Of a DNA stretch of 64,000 nucleotides, positions 22,907-34,596 are shown piece by piece. The stretch covers positions 3,772,501-3,836,500 of the forward strand of contig NC_037092.1 in NCBI RefSeq assembly GCF_002994745.2, given 5' to 3'. The DNA is from Rosa chinensis. Taxonomy: Eukaryota > Streptophyta > Magnoliopsida > Rosales > Rosaceae. Position numbers and translations under genes: made by a program. Under the pieces are notes generated by a model. It saw only the letters and a list, made by a program, of their open reading frames with translations. It did no database searches and was not told where the DNA came from. Within the stretch, counting starts at the first letter, position 1, and each line of letters starts with the position of its first letter.

Positions 22907-24545
22907 CTTTTGCTTTGAGAAAATTTTGTTATCGTCATCAAGTATCCAAGTCCTATTAGTCCCTCTCTTTCTCTCTGTGATTATTGTAATTATTTGGAAC
23001 TATAACCCCGGCCATATACTGATATACATATACTACCTATTATTTCTTGGTTGTTAATTCTTAGGTTATCGTTTTCCGGTGGGGTTGCGTCACCCTCGCC
23101 TTTCCCGGATTCATAATATTAGCTGTCATCAACGTTGTGATTGTGCCACGTGCCTCCTCTGAGAGCTGACCTGTCCTTACTGCAACTTCACTTTCACGGC
23201 GTTCCTCTGTATCACTGCATGGCTTCTGCTAGATCATAATCAACTCAATCAAGCCATAGCTGAAAGCTAGCTAATTAGGGTTAACCAAGTATTGGGTTTC
23301 CGATGATTCAAATGACTTCGTGCAATAGAGGACAGATTCAAAATATTGAACTTACTGGCTAAAATTTGGACAATCTTCATCTTCTTTTTAAGTTGACCAG
23401 TACAGAGAGGACAATATTACGTACAGGAAATTTTTTTTTTTTTTTTGCTAACGTTAGACAAAAGACGTGGAGATAGCAATAATGGAGTTCGGTGTTTGCC
23501 GAAATGTCGAAGCATTTATGATAAGATAGCCTAATATATTTGGTGAAGAAAAAATGAAAGGAGGACGGTTTAGCTTCACTTTCGAGCGAAGATGTTTTTT
23601 CATTTCTATTGTGATTTACGAATATTCACTTTATATTATTTAAATTTGAAATTATTTGTTTTCTAAACTATATTTTAGAGACACAAAAAGTTAATCCACA
23701 AATATTATGAACAAGTGCTTATAGTAGTGTAAAGTGATAAATAATTACAAATCATATGAGCTAATAACATTAACCCGGATCACCACGTGTACCATGAATC
23801 GGAACCATGTTATAATTTCCTCACAAATGGATGAACGGTTGAGTCAATTCACTCTTGAACTTAAATGTCTAAAAACTAAAAGAATAATCCTTAAAGAGTA
23901 ATTTATAAAACTAAGAGTTCCAATTATGAAAGTGTAATTATAAAAAATAAAAATTATGAAGTTTAAGGTAAATATTCATCATTCATTAATATCAGATGGA
24001 GTAAATGCATTATCCGAATTAAAACAAGCTAGCAAACTCTTTGACCATCGAAGAAAAGCTAGCTGAAGTCACATGTTGCATTGCATTATTAGCACAACAG
24101 AGAAAGCCAAATTTTACAGGAATACACAAAGAAATAAAGGCTCACACTTTTGAATACTGTTGGGCGTTGGAGCATTACATAATCATATTGATTATATAAT
24201 ATAACACTATTTTTCAAGGTAACAATTAAAAGAAAACATATATTAGGGCATCGTTCAAAGCGCAGACATTGTTTTCAAAGTCTGGTTTTGCCCTACAACG
24301 TGCAGAAAACAAAAAACAGTTTTGACTTTATGAATGATTGATTACTGAGGAAAGCATGTACTTCTTCTTCTTAATCTTCTACTCTCACTCTCAGACACAA
24401 TTAAATACTTATTTGCTGTCAATTGGCAAAACTTCAAGATTCTCAACTTCATTGACTTGAGCAGTTCATCGAAACTGATTGAGCAATTATGTACGGCTAG
24501 CTCCTAATTACAAAGACGGTTCCATCCTATAAAGATCGGGACTAA
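22907..24545. other. Upstream flank of the MYB gene, no gene seen
   Basis: AT-rich with a T run near 23430-23450. It contains CCACGTGC at 23146. No coding region or bounded repeat could be supported. Confidence 0.4.
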
Positions 24546-25674
24546 GGGCAAGTTTGGCCCCGAAGTGATTAATTTAAAATCGGCTTTAGCTGTGCTGTGA
24601 AAATAATCAGCTGTGAAGCTGGGTGTTTGGTAAACCGTGCTTTTAAAAGTGTTGTGAGTACAAAAGCAGTGTTTAAGTGTTTGGTAAAATTTAGTATAAA
24701 AGTGCTATGAGTTTAGAAAATGACCAAAAAGGACATGATGTTAAAATGGTGTTCTATATATTTTTAGAAATAATAACATTTATGATTTTTATAATAAAAT
24801 TTATTATCTTTATAAGTTATACTCTACTCATTCATTTATCGTGACTTTTTGAAGTTTTGGGAAATTTTCGGAGAATTTTTCTGATACCCGGACCATTTAT
24901 CGTAACTTTCCAAAGTTCTAGGATTTTGAAAGTTTATTTAAGGAAATAGAAATCAAGTGGCGCAATCTGAGCCGTCAATTTCGTCCACAATCCAATCTGG
25001 TCTGTTGATTTAGCTTTAAAAGGAAATGAAACATACCAGATTGGCCTAGAAAGCTCAAGAGAGAGGGAACTTGGAGTTTCTGACCCGAAAGGAGGCAGCC
25101 GACCCAGAAGAGAAGTCTGACTGGAACTTTCACCTCCGGCCACCCCACGACGACGCACGGGCACCATCCTCTTCGTCTCCTCGTACTCGTCATGTCTGTG
25201 GCCTTTGATCGTCCATGCACTGGATGACAAAGAGGAATCGACAGTGAGAAGGTCCGACTGCTCCGGCCAGTTTTAACGAATTTCGACAACTCCGGCCACC
25301 AATTGGCTTGCATGTGGTATGAAACCTCATATTCTCATCATGGTCTACATGCCTGTGTGATTAGTTTTTGAATTTGATTAGAATATGATGATTTTCGTTT
25401 TTGGGAATTCTCTGCTCCGTCGCGGTTCCTTGATGCCGGACACTTTTCCGGCTCTTCTCGGCTTAGTCTTGGCTTTGCTGCATCTGTAAAAGAAAGCTGA
25501 CGTTGTAGGCATCGAATCTCAGTACATCTTCAAACCAGTATCGGCAGAGTGTTGGGAAACTGAGTTCGGCTAGAATATAGATGAGGGCAATATAGGTAAA
25601 GCTAATAAATGATCTCAACTTCTGAAATCTCTTACTCTAGAAGCATCACTTTTGCAACTTGTGAATTATAACAT

Positions 25675-27744
25675 GGGTTAATTACATATAAGTGCATCTT
25701 TGAATGTTCACCACCTAGTTTTTTCCCTCATAAAGCCACTAGATTAAAAAGGGTGTTATATTTTGGATATTAAAAACTAACGTATTTACATAAATGCCAC
25801 CAGAGTACAAAGTCTCTCTCCCCTCTCCGGCGAGGTCTCCAGTCAACTCCGATGGGTCTCCGGTTGACCTCCGGCCAACTTCCGACGGGTCTCCGGCCAA
25901 CTTTCGGCAGGTCTCCGGCGACCACAAAAGCTACTATGATGAGATTTCTGATAACCTCCGGCGAGATAACAAAAGCTACTCCTTACCAAAAAATTCTATG
26001 CTTCTCAAAACTAAAAGCTACTATCCCCACCAACAAAAATTACTGTCACAAACACCAAAAGCTACTCTCACCAGCAATAAACACTACTCTAACCAACACC
26101 AAAAAACTACTCTCACCAATAGCAAAAGCTTCTCTTACCAACACCAAAAGCTACTCAAACTAACAACAAAAATTACTGTCACCAACACCAGCGAGCTACT
26201 CTCACTAACACTAGAGAGCTACTCCAGTATCAAAAACTACTCTCACCATTAACAAAATGTACTCTCACCAACGTAAAAAGCTATTATCACCACAGCAAAA
26301 AACTATCTTCACCGCTAACAAAAGCAACTCTCCCAAACGTCAAAAACTATTATCACCACCGCAAAAGGCTACAATCATCACCACCAAAAGTTACTATCAC
26401 TAACAACAAAAGATACTTATCAACATCAAAAACTCTTCTCACCTACAACATAAAGCTACTTTCACCAAAATCAAAAACTACTCTCGCCAACTCCGAAAGC
26501 TACTCTCACCGACATTGAAAACTGCTTTCTTTGCTCTCTTTCTGAAATGATGCAAGATAAGTGCAAGTGCCAGACAACACTCTTGATTGGATATCAAAAT
26601 TTAATGATGCCAAATGCAAAAATCGTCAGATTAGACAAGTAATTACTCGCACATTACACATCCAATTCATATGAGGAATAACATTCATCTTTAACAAAAA
26701 CAGAAAAGATATCAAAACACACCAATCCTAAAAATAAAAATAAAAAAATTTCAAGGACATCGTCGGAGTCTTATTAGAGGCAATTGAGATGATGAAACGA
26801 AGGTCGTGGTGGGAAGGGATTTGAATCCGATTCAATTTCTCAAAATGTAGTAATATAAAAATGAAGAAAATTGTTCTGATTTCATTGAGGTTGAAGAATC
26901 AAGGACGTCAATGACGCCGTACAAAGAAGCAAAGCTTCTTATTGCTACGATCCTCCCGATCGGAGAGTTCTCTTACCATAAACGACGGATTCAAACTAAA
27001 GCTCAGATATGCAATCTCAGATCCCGGCGATGGGAACGAGGTTGAAACTGCCAGAAGAGGTTGGACTTGCCTTCGAAGGCGGAGACGATGTCGTCGTTGT
27101 CAATCTGTAGGAGAAGCAATGGAATCCGTCGACGGCAACAGTGATCTGTGGGAGACTGGAGTTGGCGGAGGGAGACAACAGTGAAGTTGAAAGGATCTAG
27201 GAGCTCCAGTTGATTCTCTAACATCTGGCGCGAGTCTTGAATTTGGGCTCGGACCGGTGTGTGATTTGTGCATGGTGACCATGGCTAGTCCGATCGGTGG
27301 GCTCAGACAGATGTCTGGCTTCCTCTAAACTCATTGGTGGTGGCGATGCATTGAAAGGATGACCGGAGCTCGATTAGAGTTGAGGAACAACGACAACTCA
27401 CCTTTGGATTGCGTGCGGTGGCCGGAGCCTTAATCTGTGATGGGGTGGCTGGGCTTTGGTAGGGTTTGTGTTGTGGTTCAATTGATGGTGATGGTGATGA
27501 GAGATGGTGGCCGAAATTGATACTTTTCAGTGATTGCAGAGGGAAGAGAGAGAGAGAGAGAGAGGAGAGAATGAATTTCTTTTTGTTTTGGCGAGAGAGA
27601 TGGAGTTAGTTTTCTTCCACGATGGGTAAAATCGTCAGGGTGGAAATAATATGAAGATACAAATGGCCTTATGTGTACAAAAAAAAACTTTAGTGGCCTT
27701 ATAATTAATTTAAGTTTCAAAATGACACTTGTGTGTAATTTTCT
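25675..27744. mobile_element. Mutator-like non-autonomous element (2070 bp)
   Basis: The left end GGGTTAATTACATATAAGTG and the inverse of the right end (AGAAAATTACACACAAGTG) form terminal inverted repeats, continued by ataaagccacta / ataaggccacta deeper inside. ATTATAACAT flanks both ends (25665-25674 and 27745-27754), giving a 9-10 bp target duplication as for Mutator-like elements. The interior holds a degenerate repeat array (25925-26520) and a GC-richer part (26900-27480) with short frames, possibly captured sequence. No transposase was seen. Confidence 0.7.
25925..26520 (+). repeat. Degenerate array of aaaagctactctcaccaac-type units
   Basis: Variants of aaaagctactctcaccaaca recur about every 15-40 bases across some 600 bp. 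They are preceded by a few copies of a gtctccggccaac unit (25845-25920). An open frame (25794-26252) runs through it, but its product is low complexity, so I call no gene. Confidence 0.75.
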
Positions 27745-27874
27745 ATTATAACATTGGGAAGTAGGAGATTGAATTATAATCAATAACCTCTTGTCTTACC
27801 AAACATCTCATCCAACTTAAATTACTGAATAAGCAGCTTAAGCTGCTTAGACCTCGGGGCCAAAATGGGCCTAA

Positions 27875-28404
27875 GAACAGTAGTAATTAGTGTAAAGATA
27901 ATGACTAATTATCTAATATTTCTCTCTCGATTCCCTAGCTCTAGCTACCCATGGGCTATACCGTACAAGTAATTTGAACTGGGATCTTACCTTAAACTTG
28001 AACCCAGCTAATTAATTCTTTAGCAGAAAAACCTCGAGCTATTTAATTAGCGTATTTTTAAGCCAATTAACAAGCCAGTAGACACAACCAAACATATAAT
28101 TAAGCTGAATGCCATGAGTCCATGACTATTGAATTTAATATCTGCTAATTAACGAGCTCTAACCTGACAATTAAGTGATATTCTTAGTACGTACCTCCGA
28201 TCCCACACTAGTTTTCTAGCTTAACTATCATTGTTGGCAGTTGGTACCTTCCTGAAGAAGAACATTGTTCAATTTATTTGATTCGTCAGCCTGAGAAACA
28301 AGGGATTTCATAAGTTTGCCAATAGATTTAGCGAAGGTTGGAAACATATCTTAGGGCTAGTTTGGGCGAAATATACCTTAAACTCTACTAATAGATTTTG
28401 TTAT
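27875..28404. other. Intergenic, nothing recognised
   Basis: AT-rich sequence without supported coding or repeat features. Confidence 0.4.
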
Positions 28405-28680
28405 AACTTATAGGCAATGTCTCATTTTTCCCATGTGAGATATTCCACACCCCCACACGTGTGGCGAATTTTCAAGTCATACACGTGGACAACTTTTTGG
28501 GTGATGTGGAACCCGTGTGGCCGCAAGGCATGCACAAGTGGGATAATCTGGCTCTGATACCATGATAAAATAATCTTGGGTTCACATCTAAAACCAATTG
28601 GCAATGAATGGAGTGTCCCAAACCGTTATAAACTCATAGGCAAAGTCTCATTTTTCCCATGTGGGATAAATATATTCTCA
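28405..28680. repeat. Dispersed-repeat fragment with internal 35-bp direct repeat
   Basis: The segment ataggcaatgtctcattttt (and on to about 28443) recurs at 28636-28670. Between them lies sequence with ggctctgataccatg and aaaccaattggcaatgaatg. From memory this is a common dispersed sequence in eudicot genomes, but I cannot assign its class. Confidence 0.45.
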
Positions 28681-28740
28681 ACAGATTGCCTTTTCGAACA
28701 GCCTTCTGTATTAAAAGTTGAATATTGATATAAAATGTAA

Positions 28741-28758
28741 TTATTATTATTATTATTA
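28741..28758. repeat. (TTA)n microsatellite
   Basis: Six TTA/TAT units in a row. Confidence 0.85.
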
Positions 28759-28759
28759 C

Positions 28760-30015
28760 TACTTTCATAATCCGCGGAATATATTAATCAACACTAACCA
28801 CTTCTTCTTATTCTTAGTTCTTGAAAGTGTTCGACTAGCTCATAGGGAAGCCGGCCCTAAACCACATAGCTCACCGGCATGGTGCATGATCTCTGACTCC
28901 CTGTTTCTCCTCAAATTATAACTAGCTAGAAAAGAAAGCAATGTTAATTTAGCTACGGGTAAATAAACAATTTGCATTGCACTGCATGGATGACGATCTC
29001 CACTGTACGAACCTCTATTGCTTCCGCCAAATTCTTAGGGTATTTAATTCAACTTAGTTTATTTAACTTAATCACGTCGAATCGAGCTTGACCTATTACG
29101 TGTACCGACACAAAACCCTGTAGTCTCAGAAGAGTTTGCCTAGATCAAGCACTTGGATGGTCCTGATTCCCTGACTTAAACTGTTATGATCACCAGCTTG
29201 CCACTTCAGGAAATCTGACGTATCACAATATCTCTGCTCAATCTTTAAAAGTCTCTCCTAACAAAGAACAAAGCTTTCATGACAACAAAAGTCTAAAATA
29301 GAGTTTATTTTCTCCTCTATTTCAATCGGATTCTTAATAATTAAACTTACAAAACTGGTCACCTAAGAGACAATTTTCTAAAGGCTATGAGGGAGAAGTG
29401 TATCTGATAGCTGAGAATAAATACACAGTTCTAAATTGTTACAGTTTCATATTTAAATTTAATACATATAATTGAAATTCACTTGTTCTTCACAGTTTTT
29501 TAAAACCGTACTTTAGGTGAGCAAGACTATTTAAACTTAATTATGAAAATGATGAATGAGTTTTATGCGCTGAATTTGCGTTGAGGTTAACTTAAACTTT
29601 CTCTAATTGCATGTAGTATCCGTTAAGTCAACTTAAACAAACAATTAGTGCAATCAATTTTAGATAATTATACAAAATGTTTGATTTGCAGAGGTGTTGC
29701 ATTACATGATGCAGTGTGAACTTTTCAAAGTTGCCTCCACAATTAATTTGATTTCTTTTCACACTAGTATGGTTCATTAGCTAGTAGTTAATTAGAAGTA
29801 AACATACATTATTTTCATGTGGAGATATGTTCATTGGCATTGACATTTAAAATGTCTCATTCACCTTTCTAGACTAAAGGATATAAATGATGTACGGTCA
29901 AATCTTATTTTAATCATCCACTAAGATCTTTCCCTTTGACTTTTAAGCAACAGCTTACAAATTTTCACCCAATACCATGCATTTGCTTGCATGACCTTCT
30001 TACTCTTTGGACTTT
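28760..30015. other. Intergenic, nothing recognised
   Basis: AT-rich DNA with no convincing ORF, RNA gene or bounded repeat. Confidence 0.4.
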
Positions 30016-30319
30016 AGAACAACTCCAACAATTTCATTATATTTTAATTTTTCTTTATTTTATAGAAAATAAGTCTATTTTGCTCCAACAGATTCCTTAT
30101 AACTATCCTTATTTTAGAGAAAGTGAGGAAAGAGAAAACTAAATTTCATAAATTTACAGCAATCTCTATAATTATTGCAATCTCTAAAATTTTAAGGAAT
30201 AATTATAGAGATTTTAGAGACTATTGTATTTAATGGGAAATGTGTTGGAGTTGGAGAAGAAAAAGAGGCTAAACCTTTTATTTTTACTTCCCTATAATAC
30301 AAAATTGGAGTTGCTCTTA
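30016..30319. mobile_element. MITE of about 300 bp
   Basis: The left end aacaactccaac and the right end ttggagttgctc are inverted. Inside, gctccaac and gttggagttgg repeat the theme, and the rest is AT-rich without coding capacity. Such agagcaactccaa ends are common in plant MITEs. The exact ends and target duplication are uncertain. Confidence 0.5.
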
Positions 30320-30591
30320 GAAATTCTTGTTATAATCAAACCCTCAAGCTAGATTCTCATTATTATGTTCATATACAAGTACATACATATAGAGTGTTTG
30401 TGATTTTTTTTATCTTTTATTTTATTTTTTCAGTATATTTTTTTAATTTAAAAGAAGGTTTATTTATTTTATTTTTTTTAATTTAAAAGAGGGTGAAATC
30501 CATCTCACAACTCTCAGTTTTAATTACATATATACTAGACGTACAAACTCACAAAAATACGTACGAGTTAGAAACCACATAGTCAACTAAA

Positions 30592-31208
30592 AGAGTTTTT
30601 CTATTGTAACCTCCAAATTTACTCACTTGACCTCTATGCTTTTTACACCTCCTATCAAATTTTCAAATACTAAATTTACTCATTAAACCTCACTAAAGTT
30701 CCTCAAATAACCTCACTCATATAATTAATTTACAAACAAACTAAGATCTTTATAATAAAAAAACTTAGTCATTTCAATGATTTAATTACTCTATAAATCT
30801 TAATTACATCTCCATTCCTTAATCAGATAACATAAATCTCTTATCCAATAAAAAAAAAAATCAAACATAAGGTATTGAGTTTTAAAAATTAATAAAAATA
30901 AAATAACATGAACTATTATGTGATTTTTTTTATTTACCTTTTTCTTTTTTAGCTGTTCAAAAAAAAAATATTAATCATATATTAATCATTTTTTCTCAAT
31001 GTTTCTCTATTTTATGTACCTCATGATTAATTATTTAAATATTTTTTATTTATTTTTATTTGCTAGCTTTTTTTCTTCTTCTTCTTTTTACAAATATAAT
31101 AGATAGATTTAGATTTAGGGCATAATACAATTTATTTTGTTCTCCCTGACTAATATGCGTTCAATATGCATATCATACATTTTTATCTAATCATAGTTTT
31201 ATTTCTTA

Positions 31209-31239
<31 letters not shown>

Positions 31240-31478
31240 TATGAATGCTTTAATGAGTACGTAGTGAAATTGGAAAATGAAAATAGATAGGGAAAATAAT
31301 AAAGAATGCAATCTAATATTATTGAATTGGAAAGTCTAGAGAAAATAAATATAACCATTTTTTGGGTATAATTATTGTCCCTAGTAGTCATTTTATAGTA
31401 GGTTATATATGTCATTTAATAATTCATAACAGAGTGAGGTCAAGTGAGCAGATTTGGAGGTCTTAATAGAAACCCTCT
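30592..31478. mobile_element. AT-rich element with about 40-bp inverted ends
   Basis: The left end (ttctattgtaacctccaaat then ctcacttgacctc) is matched in inverse at 31432-31478 (gaggtcaagtgagca, gatttggaggtcttaatag). The interior is very AT-rich with an (AT)n run at 31211-31230 and no gene. The target duplication is not clear. Confidence 0.55.
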
Positions 31479-32953
31479 AACCAAAACACAATCAATTATT
31501 TGTGTTCAATTATTTGTGATCTCTTAAAAAAATTGTGTGTGGGGTGGGGTGGGGGGGGGTGTTGGTGAGTATTTACTATATTTAGTATTTTGTGATCAAC
31601 GCATACACCGTAATCTAGCCTAATTGTCTCCATGTTTGGTATCAACGAGACATGTACACAACTAATTTAAGTAATCAAGATTGCTTAGTAGATGGATTAC
31701 TACTAATGAATCATCATTTACAATACTATATACCAATGCCCACATCTCATACCAAAAAGGGTAATTAGTTGCCTCTACATAGATGTATCTCAAAATAGAG
31801 CAACATACGTGATCCTGTTGACTACTTGACTGCCCTGAAATACACACAATTCAGGTAGATAATCTAAAAATTGTTGCACAACAAACCTTGAATAATGACC
31901 ATGAATTTTCACAACATTTGTTAATGCCAATTTGGTCGATAAAGCGCACATAAATTAGAGTATACTGAGATACGGGATCCGAAGCCTTCACTATCACTAT
32001 TATAGAACTAGAACCAGCAATGTCATTATAGAAGAAGCACCATATACAATACTTTGTGGCTTTCGTTTTTTAATTGCATGGTCCAATTTCTTTATTGGGA
32101 CGTAGACCATACTGAATCAATAAGATTTCGAAAACTTATAATATATTTGAAGAAGTTTCTGGACGAAGAGTCGTTGTTTTGTTTGGAACGTAAGCAATCT
32201 GGGACACGTCTGGTGTTTCCATGGATGTCTCTGGAAATGGTGTGATAGGATGAATACCATTCACGAGATTAAGAACGTGTCAAGAGCACAGTGGTCTGAA
32301 CACCCATGCTGAAAATGTCCTTATATTTTCTTGGGTTGACTTTCTATGCTCTCGACCAATGTCGTCTTGACACATAGGATAAACTATGGGGGCTTTAGTT
32401 CATCTAAAAGGACAATGACTAGTTCTAAATTGCTCGCCCAATTTGCTTACTAAACTCCAATCAATACTTCAAAACTATCCTTTTTATTTGGATTCGGTGG
32501 TTTTCCTAGTGAATACTTCTAAAATCGATAGGACAAACATCAATAATCAATCATGGAGTGTAATGAAGATTACTCGATAAGCAATTAGACACCAAACACA
32601 TTTGAAAATTGTTCAGTAATCAAACACATTTGAAAATTGTTCAGTAATCGATTCACTAAATGAAAGTAAAGTGAGAAGTTTTGATTTTGCCAAAAAAAAA
32701 AAACTACTATACACACATGTATGCCATGCATACAAATATCTGATGGTAAGTGATGAGAGATGAATGTTACTTATGACTTCCACACCGTCAGATTAGGTGC
32801 GTGCCATACGTGTAATAGCAGACATTCACTTCGCCAAAAGCAAATTGGGAACTTTTGAAAGAGAGAAAAAAACAAATGGGAGGTAGATTCAGATTTTTGG
32901 CTTCGGCTAAACACAACAGCCCCTTAAAAATAAAAAAAATTGTGGAAGGCATG
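31479..32953. other. Intergenic, G-rich run at 31538-31560
   Basis: It holds a purine-rich run of G and T (31530-31565) and otherwise unremarkable AT-rich DNA. Short frames such as 31662-31847 (minus) are not recognised. Confidence 0.35.
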
Positions 32954-32961
32954 AGGCTGTT

Positions 32962-34180
32962 TAGGCCTGGCAACGTGCGGGTATAGTGCGGGTACAGTGC
33001 GGGTTCTTAACGGGTCGGGTTCTTAACGGGCCGACCCGGTAAGAACCCGTTAGCTTAACGGGTTTTGCGAGCCAAACCCGGCGGGTTTGCGGGTTTTCCG
33101 TTGGAACCCGTAAACTTTTTTTTTTTTTTTTTAAAACTTTTTATCAAAGTAACTAAAACCAATTAAGACTTATGTATACAACGAAATTTTTTATTTTCTA
33201 TCTTTTTAACTTCTGTTGAAATTTTTTATTTTCTATCTTTTTAGATTTTTTTTTCTTTCCTTTTTTGACAAAAAATAATTCACAAATCACAATTATACGA
33301 CGATCCAACAGTCGGACCCTCACAGATCACCTAGAGGATCATCTTTACTGATTTATACGATGATCCAACGGTCGGATTCTCACAGATCGCCCTTAGGTTC
33401 ATCCTCTCAAAATTATACGAAGATCCAACAGTCGGATCACCTGGAGGATCATCTTTACCGATTTATACGATGATCCAACAGTTAGATCCTCACGGATTGC
33501 CCTTAGTTTTATCCTCTCAAAATAATACGACGATCCAACGGTCAGATCCTCACAAATCACCTAGATGATCATCTTTACATATTTATACGATGATCCAACG
33601 GTCAGATCCTCACGGATCGCCCTTAGGTTCATCCTCTCAAAATTATACGAAGATCCAATAGTTGGATCGTCCCGGATCGCCCTTAGAATCATCCTCACAA
33701 AATTATATGACAATCCAACGGTCGGATCCTCACGGATCGCCTTTTGAATCATCTTTGCACAATTATACGAAGATCGAACGGTTGGATCGTCCCAGATCGC
33801 CTTTAGAATCATCCTCACAAAATTATACTACGATCCAACTGTCGAATCCTCACGGATCTCATTTTGAATCGTCTTTTCACAATTATACGAAGATCCAACT
33901 TTCGGATCCTCATGGGGAATAAGAAAAATTATAAAAATGCCCTGGTTGAAAAAAAAAAATAAAAAAATGGGGAACCCGTATGGGTAATGGGAAATGGGTT
34001 TTTGGGAAGGATTTTGAGTTAACGGGTTCCAACGGGTTCCAATGGGTTTAGCCCGTAAAACCCGTTAACTTGCGGGTTTTTTGCGTGCGGGCTTTTTTTA
34101 GCCCGGATTAATAAACAGGCGGGTTTGTGCGAGTTTTTAGCGTGCGGCTTTGCGGGTTACGGGTTTAAATGCCAGGCCTA
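32962..34180. mobile_element. hAT-type non-autonomous element with internal satellite (1219 bp)
   Basis: Terminal inverted repeats TAGGCCTGGCA (left) and TGCCAGGCCTA (right) are perfect over 11 bases. The 8-bp target duplication AGGCTGTT is exact (32954-32961 and 34181-34188), as expected for hAT. Subterminal regions are dense in gcgggt/acccgt motifs, both orientations, as usual for hAT transposase binding. The centre is a 60-bp tandem array (33291-33915). No transposase is encoded. Confidence 0.9.
33291..33915 (+). repeat. 60-bp tandem array, about ten units
   Basis: The word atacga (or a one-base variant) recurs at 33295, 33355, 33415, 33465, 33525, 33585, 33645, 33705, 33765, 33825 and 33885: steps of 60, with one unit of 50. 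Each unit holds gatccaacggtcggatcct or a variant, an imperfect palindrome. The second half of the unit alternates between two forms in the first part (ctagaggatcatctttac and cccttaggttcatcctctc), suggesting a 120-bp higher-order unit. Because 60 is a multiple of 3, open frames run through it, but no gene is called. Confidence 0.9.
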
Positions 34181-34188
34181 AGGCTGTT

Positions 34189-34596
34189 ATTGGTGTGGAA
34201 CTTACTGGGGAAACCAACATTAATCCACAGATGTGACTGGACTAGATAAAATATAGGATACAAAGTCATAATCGTGTTTTGAGAAATGCCTGTGTTTCCA
34301 CAAAACCCAACCAATCTTGCTCTAGATGAACTCAAATTTACTTCTAATAGGAAGTTTGTTCGATACCATGACATGTAAATTATTTGGTTTCCCTTGTAGT
34401 AAGATCTGGTAGTTGGAGAAGAACGCGTATGACGGTAATTAAGACTGTTGTGAAGGTGAATCACTACTATCATATGAATTTCCAAAGAACTCATAATGTG
34501 ATGACAGATGAAGTAATGTTATTACCTCCTGTCCAAGATTATTAGAATCATGTGTTGAAAAAATGAGTGAAGAAAAATTCGCATATTAAAATACGA
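34189..34596. other. 3' flank of the HAL2-like gene
   Basis: It lies between the hAT-type element and the stop codon of the HAL2-like gene and is expected to hold its 3' UTR. No other feature was seen. Confidence 0.4.

Larger units (their letters stand above)
24546..27871. mobile_element. PIF/Harbinger-like non-autonomous element carrying a nested MULE
   Basis: The left end GGGCAAGTTTGGCCCCGA matches the inverse of the right end (GGCCCATTTTGGCCCCGA on minus). The flanks are TAA at 24543-24545 and 27872-27874, the 3-bp target typical of PIF/Harbinger. Subterminal sequence continues the similarity (aagctg..., tgtttggtaa). Without the nested element (25675-27744 plus its duplication) the original would be about 1.25 kb. 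Minus-strand frames at 24934-25313 are not recognised, and no transposase is visible. Confidence 0.65.

Noticed and set aside
25794..26252. 152-aa ORF in the MULE
   Set aside because: It is a translation of a degenerate tandem array; composition is low complexity (Ser, Tyr, Lys, Gln).
31662..31847. 61-aa minus ORF (MCISGQSSSQQDHVCCSILR...)
   Set aside because: No recognised domain, no promoter or splice context, AT-rich intergenic DNA.
33291..33915. Regular repeats considered as a CRISPR array
   Set aside because: Units are contiguous without unique spacers, in a eukaryotic transposon; a satellite explains them.
33561..33922. ORFs with 20-aa repeats in the hAT-type element
   Set aside because: The period arises because the 60-bp DNA unit is a multiple of three; frames are open on both strands.
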